Shown: in pieces, positions 35,938 to 43,388 of the stretch
How positions within the stretch are numbered: the first letter of the stretch is position 1
How the letters are laid out: the number at the start of each line of letters is the position of its first letter
Source: Actinomycetaceae bacterium
GTDB taxonomy: Bacteria > Actinomycetota > Actinomycetes > Actinomycetales > Actinomycetaceae
Direction: 5' to 3'
Assembly: GCA_030537795.1 (NCBI GenBank)
Contig: JAUNVE010000010.1
Span: forward strand, 1 to 43,388
DNA length: 43,388 nucleotides
Notes under the pieces: model-generated
What the model saw: only the letters and a program-made list of their open reading frames with translations
The model's database searches: none
Told to the model about the DNA's origin: nothing
Program-made: the position numbers and the translations under genes

Positions 35938-37406
35938 CCGACAATAACCGCGAGGGCACACCCAAGCCGGAAGTTTCCGGACGGCGTCCCAATTTCCCCA
36001 CGCGCCGCGAGCTCAGGCAACAACGAGAGGCTCTGGCCGCGGAGCAAGCCCGACGTCAGTCGCCGGGTGGTCAACAGGTGCCGCGCAAAAAGCCCACAGA
36101 GGTGCCGGCGACTCGGGCAGCTCGCAGTGACGCTAGCCCAATGAGGTCTGCCTCTACAAGCACGCCATCACCGCGTCAGACGCGAAAGACAGATCACCCT
36201 CGACGCGATGCTCGCCTCGAGACACAGGTCACCGGGAAGCAGCCCACTCAACCTGGCCGACGGACTTTACATAATGATCCGCTGACCACCGGCACCCGTT
36301 CCCGCCGACTGGAGGCCGAACGCAAACGAGTACGCAGACGGAGACGAAACGCTAAGATTCGCACGGCAGTGATTCTCATGAGCGTGATCGCACTCATCGC
36401 TTTTTGCGTATACCTAGCGTGGGGCGCCATCAGTCGTTCAACAACGTCAGCCCCGGAAGAAATCGATTACCCAGGTCCCGGCTCCGGCTCCGTAGAGTTT
36501 GTCGTTAATCCGGGAGATTCCGGAGCGGTTATCGGATCAAATCTGGTTGCCGCTGACGTGGTGAAAACGCAAGAAGCATTCCTATCGGCGTGGAATGATA
36601 ACCAGGCCGCGGCCTCTATTTTGCCCGGCACCTACGCCATGAAGAAACAGATGCGTGCCGTCGATGCGCTGTCGGCTCTCCTCGACGAATCCAATCGCAC
36701 ATCGAATGCTGCAACGGTTCCACCCGGCTTTACCAAGCAGCAGATTGCCGAACGGTTATCCGCTATCGGAGAGTTTACAACCGAAGATGTCGAAGCTGCC
36801 CTCAATGATGCCGATCAGTTAGGTTTGCCGCCGGAAGCCGAAGGTAATGCGGAAGGCTGGCTTGCACCGGGAACCTATGAGATCCACTCGGATGATCAGC
36901 CAGCTGATGTGCTACGTCGCATGGTAGAAGCGACTATCAAGACGCTGACTGATTTGGATGTGCCCCCGGAGCAGTGGCACGAGGTATTGACCAAGGCTTC
37001 AATCCTGGAAATGGAAGTCAATATTGACAAGTACTATCCGATGGTTGCCCGCGTAATCGAAAATCGCTTAACAGAAACCGATGCGTCGACCGTGGGACTG
37101 CTCAATATGGATTCCACCGTGAATTATGGTTTGGGTCGCACGGGAGGAATTCCCACCTATGCAGATACAGAAACCGACACCCCGTACAACACGTATATGC
37201 ATAAGGGGTTGCCCCCGACTCCCATTTCATCGCCCTCGCAAAAGGCGATTGAAGCAACCCTTAAGCCGGCGGATGGAGATTGGCTGTATTTCGTAACGGT
37301 TAACCTCGATAGCGGTGAAACCAAGTTTGCGCGCACCCCCGAAGAACACGAGGAGAATCGGCAGGAACTACAGCAGTGGTGCGATGCAAACGAAGGCAAA
37401 TGCTGA
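35934..37406 (+). CDS. mltG: Endolytic murein transglycosylase MltG (YceG-like)
   Basis: 490 aa. A long basic, disordered cytoplasmic N-terminus (about 140 aa, rich in R, P, T) precedes one membrane helix (about 144-164). The extracellular part holds a LysM-like subdomain and the YceG catalytic domain, with catalytic glutamate E359 in ASILEME and the later NMDSTVNYGLGR and LPPTPISSPS motifs. MltG cuts nascent glycan strands and sets their length. It is translationally coupled to ruvX (GTGA) and aroE (TGATG). Confidence 0.93.
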   Translation: MTDNNREGTPKPEVSGRRPNFPTRRELRQQREALAAEQARRQSPGGQQVPRKKPTEVPATRAARSDASPMRSASTSTPSPRQTRKTDHPRRDARLETQVTGKQPTQPGRRTLHNDPLTTGTRSRRLEAERKRVRRRRRNAKIRTAVILMSVIALIAFCVYLAWGAISRSTTSAPEEIDYPGPGSGSVEFVVNPGDSGAVIGSNLVAADVVKTQEAFLSAWNDNQAAASILPGTYAMKKQMRAVDALSALLDESNRTSNAATVPPGFTKQQIAERLSAIGEFTTEDVEAALNDADQLGLPPEAEGNAEGWLAPGTYEIHSDDQPADVLRRMVEATIKTLTDLDVPPEQWHEVLTKASILEMEVNIDKYYPMVARVIENRLTETDASTVGLLNMDSTVNYGLGRTGGIPTYADTETDTPYNTYMHKGLPPTPISSPSQKAIEATLKPADGDWLYFVTVNLDSGETKFARTPEEHEENRQELQQWCDANEGKC

Positions 37407-38236
37407 TGAAGTGGGCCGCCGTTATCGGTACACCGATTGCGCACAGTCTGTCGCCGATTATGCATAATGCGGCGTATAGGCAACTGGGTATTAATGCCCG
37501 TTTCGAAGCGGTGGAGGTCGATCAGGACTCTCTGACAGGTTTCATATCGGATTTAGCTGACGATCTGCTGGGGCTGGCTGTTACCATGCCGCTTAAGCAA
37601 CGAATTATTCCTCTACTTGACGTGGTTGAACCGTTGGCGCAAGCAGTTGGGGCAGTTAACACAGTGGTTCCATCTCATCGCGTCCTCACCGGCTTCAATA
37701 CTGACGTTTATGGAATTGTTGAAGCTCTGCGCGAGGCCGGGGAAGCCGATGGTCGTGCTCGGGCAGTTATTCTCGGTTCCCGTGCCACCGCGTCTTCTGC
37801 CTTAGCTGCCATGGGGGAGCTACATGTCGGGCACACCAGTATTATCGCCAGGCGCTTTTCTGGGCCGGGATCTATCTCTCTGAGCGAAATGCGCCTAGGG
37901 GTTTCGCCTACCCATATTCCGTGGCGCAATACTGAAGAAGCTGTGGCTGCTTTGAACCAAGCGGATCTAATCGTGTCGACCCTTCCTGCCGGCGTGGCAG
38001 ATCACTGGGCACCGATGTTTAAACCCCGAGCTCAAACGCTCGTTCTCGATGCTCCTTATTATCCCTGGCCTTCGCAGTTCGCCCTGGCGGCCGAACGGGC
38101 TGGTGCATTGGCGGTCTCCGGTTTGTCTATGCTTCTTCATCAAGCTCGTCGACAGTTCGAGTTGATGACAGGTCAGGATGCACCGGTGGACATCATGCGT
38201 TCTGCGCTGGAGCAAGCATTGACTGATCATGCCTAA
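37406..38236 (+). CDS. aroE: Shikimate dehydrogenase
   Basis: 276 aa from ATG 37406, which overlaps the mltG stop by one base. Reduces 3-dehydroshikimate to shikimate. The shikimate site is intact: SLSPIMHN (14-21), catalytic K64 (AVTMPLKQ), D100 in GFNTD and the late glutamine in MLLHQA. The nucleotide-binding glycine loop, normally GAGGxA or GAGATA, reads GSRAT (124-128), so two of the small residues are changed. GAAGG lies 9 nt before the start. The gene overlaps the prepilin peptidase gene by 8 nt. Confidence 0.92.
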   Translation: MKWAAVIGTPIAHSLSPIMHNAAYRQLGINARFEAVEVDQDSLTGFISDLADDLLGLAVTMPLKQRIIPLLDVVEPLAQAVGAVNTVVPSHRVLTGFNTDVYGIVEALREAGEADGRARAVILGSRATASSALAAMGELHVGHTSIIARRFSGPGSISLSEMRLGVSPTHIPWRNTEEAVAALNQADLIVSTLPAGVADHWAPMFKPRAQTLVLDAPYYPWPSQFALAAERAGALAVSGLSMLLHQARRQFELMTGQDAPVDIMRSALEQALTDHA

Positions 38237-38906
38237 TTACGCACTATTGACCGTCTATTTATTTGCTTTTGCTTGCGCGGTATCAGTGAGTTGGTGGGCC
38301 ACTGTTTCTGGCCCGAAACTCCTCGAGCGGTATACGAAGCCGGTGCAGGTCGCTACTCCCACCGGTTCCCAGCTTCTATTTCTTAGCGCGGTTGTGCAGG
38401 GGGCGGGTTTCTTCGTCGCTCAAAATGACCCCTTTATTGTGTCCACCGTTCCACTATGGGGTCTCTTTGCCATCATGGTGTGGATTGATTCACTGGTGCA
38501 CAAACTGCCCAATCATTTGACTGCGATGGCGGCTGGCTACCTCCTATTTGGGGTAGTCGTTGCCAGCTTCGGTCCAGTGGACTTTGATTATCTAGCTCTG
38601 GCTTCATCGGTGGCCTTCGGAGCGCTAGTTTGGGTTATTCCGCTGTGGTTGCTTCGCCGTATCGGCGCCGGAGTCGGCGGAGGGGACGTCAAACTCGCGC
38701 CCGTCATCGGAGGCTGGCTGGGATTATATGGTGGCGGCATTGCTGTGAGTGGTTTGGCAATGGCGTTTATCCTCGGAGGAACCTTTGCACTGTTTCTCCT
38801 ACTCAGCGCACGTGCGACTTGGAAGAGTGCAGTTGCTTTTGGCCCGGCGATGATAAGTGGCGCCGTATGCGCGTGGTTTGTGTCGGGCTTTCTTGTCTCA
38901 TCCTGA
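38229..38906 (+). CDS. Prepilin peptidase, A24 family, without methylase domain
   Basis: 225 aa membrane protein with about six to seven hydrophobic helices. The two catalytic aspartates of type IV prepilin peptidases are present: D87 in WIDSLVHKLPN and D153 in GGGDVKL. The cysteine-bearing N-terminal methyltransferase domain of PilD is absent, as in short TadV/Flp-type peptidases. A homologue follows aroE in M. tuberculosis (Rv2551c). No pilin gene is in the window. aroC starts 45 nt after its stop. Confidence 0.85.
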   Translation: MPNYALLTVYLFAFACAVSVSWWATVSGPKLLERYTKPVQVATPTGSQLLFLSAVVQGAGFFVAQNDPFIVSTVPLWGLFAIMVWIDSLVHKLPNHLTAMAAGYLLFGVVVASFGPVDFDYLALASSVAFGALVWVIPLWLLRRIGAGVGGGDVKLAPVIGGWLGLYGGGIAVSGLAMAFILGGTFALFLLLSARATWKSAVAFGPAMISGAVCAWFVSGFLVSS

Positions 38907-38951
38907 TAGAACGAATATATGCCAGCGGGCAAGCTATGCCACACTGGACGC

Positions 38952-40166
38952 ATGATCAGATGGGTGAGCGCAGGCGAATCACATGGAGAAGCACTGACCG
39001 GTATTATCGATGGGATTCCAGCCGGAGTATCCGTAACCAGTGAAGATATAGCAACCGCTCTGGCTCGTAGACGACTCGGATACGGGCGTGGAGCGCGGCA
39101 AAAATTTGAACGTGATGAGGTGCGAATTCTCGGAGGAGTCCGGCACGGACTCACCATGGGATCTCCCGTGGCTATAGAAATTCACAATACCGAATGGCCC
39201 AAGTGGGAAGTTGTTATGAGTGCGGATCCAGTTGATCCGAAGCAGCTTCTCATTCATGCAGGCACGGGAGATGAACGAGAAATTGCTCGCAATCGGCCGC
39301 TGACACGACCTCGGCCCGGTCACGCCGACTTTGCAGGCATGATGAAGTTCGACCACTCCGAAGCTCGACCGGTGCTGGAACGTGCCTCTGCCCGAGAAAC
39401 CGCCATGCGAGTAGCTCTTGGTGCTATCGCGGAAGCCTTTATCCAGCAGGTTGCCGGCGTTGAGATTGTGTCCCATGTGGTTGAAATCGGTGATCAGCAG
39501 GCAAGAGCAGACACTCTTCCGTGTATAGATGATCGCCAGATACTTGACGAATCACCGGTTCGCACGCTCGACCAGGATGCTCAGACCCGTTTTATCGAAG
39601 CGATCGATCGTGCTCAAGCCTCTGGTGACACTATTGGTGGGGTCGTCGAAGTCATCGCTTACGGTGTTCCGGTAGGCCTCGGTTCCTATACCCAATGGGA
39701 TCGACGTTTAGATGCAAAGCTCGCGGGAGCTCTCATGTCTGTGCAAGCCGCAAAATCAGTCGAGGTCGGGGAGGGGCTTGGCCAGGTACGTCGTCTCGGT
39801 TCTGCCGCTCATGATGAAATCATCGTCGATGATCAGGTGACCCGGCTTACCAATCGGGCAGGAGGCATCGAGGGAGGGATGAGTAACGGGGAGCCAATTC
39901 GGGTACGTATTGGCTTTAAACCGATTTCTACGGTTCCTCGAGCTCGCCAAACCATCGATCTCGCAACCGGGGAGCAAGCCCCCGCTTTGCACCAGCGATC
40001 CGATACCTGTGCGGTGGTGCCGGCGGCTGTCATATGCGAAGCCGTGGTCGCCCTGGTGCTTGCGGATGCAGTCACAGATATGTTTGGAGATGGTTCACTT
40101 TCTCGTATCCGCACTGCACTTGCAGACTATGCGAAAACCGTTGAAGCGCGAATGAGGCCGCGGTGA
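38952..40166 (+). CDS. aroC: Chorismate synthase
   Basis: 404 aa from ATG 38952 (MIRWVSAGESHG), which fits the family N-terminus; in-frame ATG 38919 would add eleven unrelated residues. Converts EPSP to chorismate with reduced FMN. Signatures seen are GESHGEALTGIIDGIPAG, RRRLGYGRGARQ, RPRPGHADFAG, ERASARETAMRVA and GGIEGGMSNGEPI. The start has no Shine-Dalgarno sequence; CACACT ends 6 nt before it, a weak leaderless candidate. Its stop overlaps the aroK GTG. Confidence 0.95.
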   Translation: MIRWVSAGESHGEALTGIIDGIPAGVSVTSEDIATALARRRLGYGRGARQKFERDEVRILGGVRHGLTMGSPVAIEIHNTEWPKWEVVMSADPVDPKQLLIHAGTGDEREIARNRPLTRPRPGHADFAGMMKFDHSEARPVLERASARETAMRVALGAIAEAFIQQVAGVEIVSHVVEIGDQQARADTLPCIDDRQILDESPVRTLDQDAQTRFIEAIDRAQASGDTIGGVVEVIAYGVPVGLGSYTQWDRRLDAKLAGALMSVQAAKSVEVGEGLGQVRRLGSAAHDEIIVDDQVTRLTNRAGGIEGGMSNGEPIRVRIGFKPISTVPRARQTIDLATGEQAPALHQRSDTCAVVPAAVICEAVVALVLADAVTDMFGDGSLSRIRTALADYAKTVEARMRPR

Positions 40167-40687
40167 CTGAACACATTGTTCTTGTCGGTCTGCCGGCCAG
40201 TGGTAAAACTCGACTGGGGAAGCTGATTGCTTCCCATTTGAGTCGAGACTTTATTGATCTGGATGCGGCTATTGAAGCAGCCACCGGGAAAACCATCTCC
40301 CAACTGTTTGAACGGGGTGAGGAGTATTTCCGACAGCGGGAAACTGAAGCCCTGCGGGAAGCTATCGGGAGTCAGAATCCCGCGGTTATTTCCACCGGAG
40401 GAGGAATAGTCGAGCGGGAAGTCAACCGACACATGCTCGCACGCACTCACGTGGTATTTATTGATGTACCCGTTGAAATAGCTATCCGCCGTGCGCAACG
40501 CAGTCAGGCGCGTCCACTCTTCGCGCAAAACCTACCCGCCACCATGCGGAAGTTAGCTGGGCGACGGCGAGACCTCTACCTCGGTGTGGCCAGCCAAACC
40601 GTGCAGCTAGATGATAGCGAAGCGAAAGATAACGCGCAGCTCATTATCGATACGATTAATCAATATAATCCGGGGGAGTTACCGTGA
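40163..40687 (+). CDS. aroK: Shikimate kinase
   Basis: 174 aa. Phosphorylates shikimate at O3. P-loop GLPASGKT (9-16), shikimate-binding aspartate in FIDLD, arginine in YFRQRETEAL, STGGG loop, RPLF arginine of the lid and a late RRDLY. All functional positions are intact, in contrast to the paralogue two genes downstream. GTG 40163 overlaps the aroC stop and the 3' end overlaps aroB (both GTGA), so aroC-aroK-aroB are translationally coupled. Confidence 0.95.
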   Translation: MTEHIVLVGLPASGKTRLGKLIASHLSRDFIDLDAAIEAATGKTISQLFERGEEYFRQRETEALREAIGSQNPAVISTGGGIVEREVNRHMLARTHVVFIDVPVEIAIRRAQRSQARPLFAQNLPATMRKLAGRRRDLYLGVASQTVQLDDSEAKDNAQLIIDTINQYNPGELP

Positions 40688-41766
40688 CTCGAACAATCTC
40701 CGTGCATGCCGAACACTCATATCCTGTTGTTATTGGACATGGGCTCATCGACGATTGCGCGGCTTATCTGGACCGCAGCAACTATGAACGCGCCCTCATC
40801 ATTCACTCTCGACCCGTGCAATCATATGCGATGCGAGTGGGGAAAGCGTTTATCCGCAGAGGTATTGAGGTAGCGTATTTTGAGCATCCCGACGGCGAAG
40901 CCGGAAAAGACGTTGATGTCCTTGCCCGCGCCTGGGATGCTGCCGGAGACCACCGTGTAGGACGCTCAGATCTCATTGTCGGCGTGGGTGGGGGAGTCAC
41001 CACAGACCTAGCAGGATTTGTGGCGGCGTCGTGGTTGCGTGGTATTAGCGTGCTACAGGTACCCACCACTCTGCTAGGGATGGTCGATGCCGCTGTAGGT
41101 GGTAAAACTGGCATTAATACCGGGCATGGAAAAAATCTCGCAGGCGCATTCCACTCACCGGTTGCGGTGGTGGCCGATATTGATACGTTAGCGACCTTAT
41201 CGGAAGCAGATTTTAATGCGGGATTAGCTGAAGTCATCAAATGCGGATTTATTTCCGATCCGTCAATCCTTGATCTCATTAATGCGCACGGGCCGGTGGC
41301 CAGTGACGACTCCATTGTCGACGAGCTGGTGGAAAGAGCCGTACGCGTCAAGGCAACCGTAGTATCGCAGGATCTCAAAGAATCGGGACTGAGAGAGACC
41401 CTGAACTATGGGCATACGTTGGCTCATGCTATTGAAAAGCTCGAAAACTATCAGATAAGACACGGGTATGCTGTGGCAATCGGGTGTGTTTACGCAGCCC
41501 ATGTCGCCCACGTGCTCGGTCGATGTGACCGAGAGTGCATTGATAAGCAAGTGCGTGTTTTCAATCGAGTAGGTTTGCCGGTGTCGTGGACCACCGATAA
41601 TTTTGATCACGTTCTTGACGTCATGAAATCCGATAAAAAAGTGCGTTCCAGCGCTATCCGCATGGTGCTTGTATCAGCTCCGGGTTTGGCTCGAGTGGAA
41701 AAGATAGATGAGGACGTATTGCGCGAAGCCGCGCGTGTTATGGGAGTGGCGGATGTCGATAGCTGA
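40684..41766 (+). CDS. aroB: 3-Dehydroquinate synthase
   Basis: 360 aa NAD- and metal-dependent enzyme forming dehydroquinate from DAHP. Signatures are GVGGGVTTDLAGFVAASWLRG, VPTTLLGMVDAAVGGKTGIN, GKNLAGAFHSP, GLAEVIKCGFI and NYGHTLAHAIE (metal-binding histidines). GTG 40684 overlaps aroK. The 3' end overlaps the shikimate-kinase-like gene by 14 nt. Confidence 0.95.
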   Translation: MTRTISVHAEHSYPVVIGHGLIDDCAAYLDRSNYERALIIHSRPVQSYAMRVGKAFIRRGIEVAYFEHPDGEAGKDVDVLARAWDAAGDHRVGRSDLIVGVGGGVTTDLAGFVAASWLRGISVLQVPTTLLGMVDAAVGGKTGINTGHGKNLAGAFHSPVAVVADIDTLATLSEADFNAGLAEVIKCGFISDPSILDLINAHGPVASDDSIVDELVERAVRVKATVVSQDLKESGLRETLNYGHTLAHAIEKLENYQIRHGYAVAIGCVYAAHVAHVLGRCDRECIDKQVRVFNRVGLPVSWTTDNFDHVLDVMKSDKKVRSSAIRMVLVSAPGLARVEKIDEDVLREAARVMGVADVDS

Positions 41767-42292
41767 TATTCCGTCGCTCATTATTGTCGGAGTGGCGGGG
41801 GCAGGAAAGAGCTCTGTCGCCCGTCAATTGACGGCGCTCACCGGCATGCCGAGTAACGAAACCGATGACCTTATCGAACAGCTGGCGGGATGTGACGCTG
41901 CCACGCTGGTCGTTAACAGGGGGGAAGCTACTCTGCAAAACTGCGCCAATCAGGCGGCTTTGCAAACCTTGACTATGCCGGGAATCGCTGTTATTGCACC
42001 AACTGCCGCTTGTCATCACCGGGTTATTGCGCGTATCCGCGCCGCTCGAGAGGAGGGCGTACCGGTTATTGAGCTTTTCGCCGATATTTCAACCCTTATT
42101 CGACGCACCGGTCTCAATGCGCCACGGGCCGTCGGCCTAGGGCCGACGCGGAAGATGCTGACTGGTATGGTGACTCAATATCGAAAGATCTACGGCACCT
42201 ATACGGATGAGAGCATTGACACATCTTTAGCGCAATCTCGACACGTAGCACAACGCATAGTCGCCTATCTTGGTCAAAACACTGTATCCTAA
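41753..42292 (+). CDS. Degenerate shikimate-kinase-like P-loop protein
   Basis: 179 aa from ATG 41753; the frame is open upstream from 41708 inside aroB. Overall it aligns with shikimate kinase. The P-loop GVAGAGKS (13-20) is intact, and TDDLIE (37-42) keeps one of the two aspartates of the DxD motif. RGEATLQ (56-62) has L-Q where kinases have the shikimate-binding F-R. The substrate GGG loop is replaced by APTAA (82-86). The lid reads APRAVGLG instead of xxRPLL. ATP may still bind but shikimate phosphorylation is doubtful. It sits where M. tuberculosis has aroD/aroQ between aroB and efp. It is translationally coupled to aroB, so likely expressed. It could be a regulator, a kinase of altered specificity, or a decaying copy. 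Confidence 0.75.
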   Translation: MSIADIPSLIIVGVAGAGKSSVARQLTALTGMPSNETDDLIEQLAGCDAATLVVNRGEATLQNCANQAALQTLTMPGIAVIAPTAACHHRVIARIRAAREEGVPVIELFADISTLIRRTGLNAPRAVGLGPTRKMLTGMVTQYRKIYGTYTDESIDTSLAQSRHVAQRIVAYLGQNTVS

Positions 42293-42332
42293 ATCCGGTA
42301 TACACTCGCAACCTAAAAGGTGAGGATCTAAC

Positions 42333-42896
42333 GTGGCAACAACCAACGACCTGAAAAATGGCATGGTACTGAGAATCGACAACCAGTTGTGGTCCGTCGT
42401 CGAATTCCAACATGTCAAGCCCGGTAAAGGCCCCGCTTTCGTTCGAACGAAGATCAAAAACGTTCTCTCGGGAAAGATTGTCGACAAGACTTTTAATGCG
42501 GGAGTGAAGGTCGAGACCGCAACCGTCGACCGTCGCGACATGACCTATCTCTATCAGGACGGCGATGACTACGTATTCATGGATTCATCGACCTATGACC
42601 AGATTCTCGTTTCCGGCGAGACCGTTGGAGATCTGAAGAATTACATGGTGGAAAACCAAGAAGCTGTTGTTTCCATGCACGAGGGGAACGTGCTTTTCGT
42701 TGATCTACCGCCTACCGTCGTTCTTGAAATCACTTACACTGAGCCTGGTTTGCAAGGAGATCGATCCAACGCTGGAACCAAACCGGCCACACTCGAAACC
42801 GGATATGAAATCCAGGTGCCTTTATTCCTCGACCAAGGAACGAAGATCAAAGTTGATACTCGCACCGGCGAATACACGGGTCGCGCCAACGACTAA
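42333..42896 (+). CDS. efp: Translation elongation factor P
   Basis: 187 aa, three beta-barrel domains (KOW-like, central, and C-terminal OB with [18 protein letters not shown]). Rescues ribosomes stalled on consecutive prolines. The tip loop of domain I is PGKGP (30-34) with K32; this proline-flanked loop is the actinobacterial form reported to work without lysine modification. AAGGTGAGG precedes GTG 42333, and TATACACT at 42299-42306 is a possible -10 box. nusB overlaps its stop (TAATG). Confidence 0.95.
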   Translation: MATTNDLKNGMVLRIDNQLWSVVEFQHVKPGKGPAFVRTKIKNVLSGKIVDKTFNAGVKVETATVDRRDMTYLYQDGDDYVFMDSSTYDQILVSGETVGDLKNYMVENQEAVVSMHEGNVLFVDLPPTVVLEITYTEPGLQGDRSNAGTKPATLETGYEIQVPLFLDQGTKIKVDTRTGEYTGRAND

Positions 42897-43388
42897 TGCG
42901 ATCTCGAGGCTTTACTTCTCGTACCCGCGCGCGTAAGCGGGCGGTTGACACCATTTTCGAAGCAGACCAACGAGGATTGGGCGACAACCCGCAAGATCTG
43001 CGCGAAGTATTGGAAGACCGGCAGCATATTACCGCTGCCCAGACACCGCTTCCGACTTATGCTATCGAAGCTGTCGAAGGCGTTATTGCTCACCTTTTCC
43101 AAATCGATGACCTCATCGCCATGCACTGCACGGCGCGTTCATATGATCGTATTCCTCCGGTTGACCGGGCAGTGATGCGAGTGGCGGTGTGGGAGATGCT
43201 GTGGAATGACGATGTGCCACCAATCACTGCTATCGATGAGGCTGTGCGAATTGTTAAAGAAATCTCGACAGATGATTCTCCCGCCCTCGTCAATGCAATT
43301 CTCGATGCCATAAGAGGCAGCGCACCTGACGCGCTAGCGGCAGATGCGGCTCTTTCGGCTGCTTTTGACACGTCATCGGCTGCCGATG
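42896..43388 (+). CDS. nusB: Transcription antitermination factor NusB (3' end beyond the window)
   Basis: 164 codons are present and the frame is still open at the window edge. The N-terminus SRTRARKRAVDTIFEADQRG is the arginine-rich RNA-binding start of NusB. Later motifs are VDRAVMRVAVWEML, VPPITAIDEAVRIVKE and DDSPALVNAILDAI, the conserved helical core. NusB acts with NusE (S10) in rRNA antitermination. An alanine-rich tail begins near residue 143, so the protein is probably close to its end. ATG 42896 overlaps the efp stop by one base. Confidence 0.93.
   Translation, partial: MRSRGFTSRTRARKRAVDTIFEADQRGLGDNPQDLREVLEDRQHITAAQTPLPTYAIEAVEGVIAHLFQIDDLIAMHCTARSYDRIPPVDRAVMRVAVWEMLWNDDVPPITAIDEAVRIVKEISTDDSPALVNAILDAIRGSAPDALAADAALSAAFDTSSAAD

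Noticed and set aside
38229-42292. A pilus or competence gene cluster suggested by the prepilin peptidase
   Set aside because: No pilin, secretion ATPase or membrane platform gene is present, and the peptidase is a regular neighbour of aroE in Actinobacteria.
1-43388. CRISPR arrays, insertion sequences, prophage, restriction-modification or integron elements
   Set aside because: Reading both strands showed no regularly spaced direct repeats, transposase or integrase motifs, or terminal inverted repeats with target duplications.

Overview
The window is a stretch of actinobacterial core chromosome of moderate G+C (I judge it mid-50s percent by eye; not computed). Three things point to Actinobacteria. 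The order thrS / HIT phosphorylase / pgsA / acyltransferase / pimA is the phosphatidylinositol-mannoside (PIM) cluster. Gene after gene follows the Mycobacterium tuberculosis Rv2614c-Rv2533c order (yebC-ruvCAB-yajC-secDF-apt-rel, hisS, aspS, rarA, alaS-ruvX-mltG-aroE, aroC-aroK-aroB, efp-nusB). Many starts are GTG, and several genes look leaderless. The moderate G+C and the FPEWSPAGR-type histidyl-tRNA synthetase make Actinomycetaceae (Arcanobacterium/Trueperella-like) my best guess; this is inference, not a database result.

Layout. 1-134: 3' part of a tRNA-Val(CAC) and its terminator. 163-6518: thrS, a HIT-family Ap4A phosphorylase, PI synthase, PIM acyltransferase, PimA, a LemA-like membrane protein and a Nudix hydrolase, mostly overlapping or nearly touching. 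6553-9592: yebC, ruvC, ruvA, ruvB (Holliday-junction processing). 9672-13772: yajC-secD-secF-apt. 13913-16216: bifunctional (p)ppGpp synthetase/hydrolase. 16259-18297 (minus): an unrecognised gene and a DUF349 coiled-coil protein, separated by two perfect inverted repeats. 18526-20606: metallo-beta-lactamase-fold hydrolase and hisS. 20614-23939: two adjacent, translationally coupled dynamin-like GTPases. 23936-27182 (minus): DEAD-box RNA helicase and an MFS exporter. 27299-29092: aspS. 29162-29770 (minus): DUF4126 membrane protein. 29870-32590: YciO, RarA, and rpsD with a structured leader. 32762-38906: alaS, ruvX, mltG, aroE and a type IV prepilin peptidase. 38952-42292: aroC, aroK, aroB and a degenerate shikimate-kinase-like protein. 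42333 to the end: efp and the start of nusB.

The genes cover translation (four complete aminoacyl-tRNA synthetases, S4, EF-P, YebC), protein export, recombination and repair, stringent response, PIM lipid synthesis and four shikimate-pathway enzymes. I see no insertion sequence, prophage, CRISPR array or restriction system. No gap between genes exceeds about 230 bases.

The observations most worth following are: (1) a -10-like hexamer ending exactly 6 nt before the start codon of several genes, implying leaderless transcripts; (2) a shikimate-kinase paralogue that keeps its P-loop but has lost shikimate-binding residues, sitting where M. tuberculosis has its 3-dehydroquinase gene; (3) an orphan minus-strand gene whose putative promoter lies inside a perfect 12-bp inverted repeat; (4) a multi-hairpin leader in front of stand-alone rpsD; (5) the paired dynamin-like GTPases; (6) nested inverted repeats upstream of the (p)ppGpp synthetase gene. 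None is shown here to be a new system.
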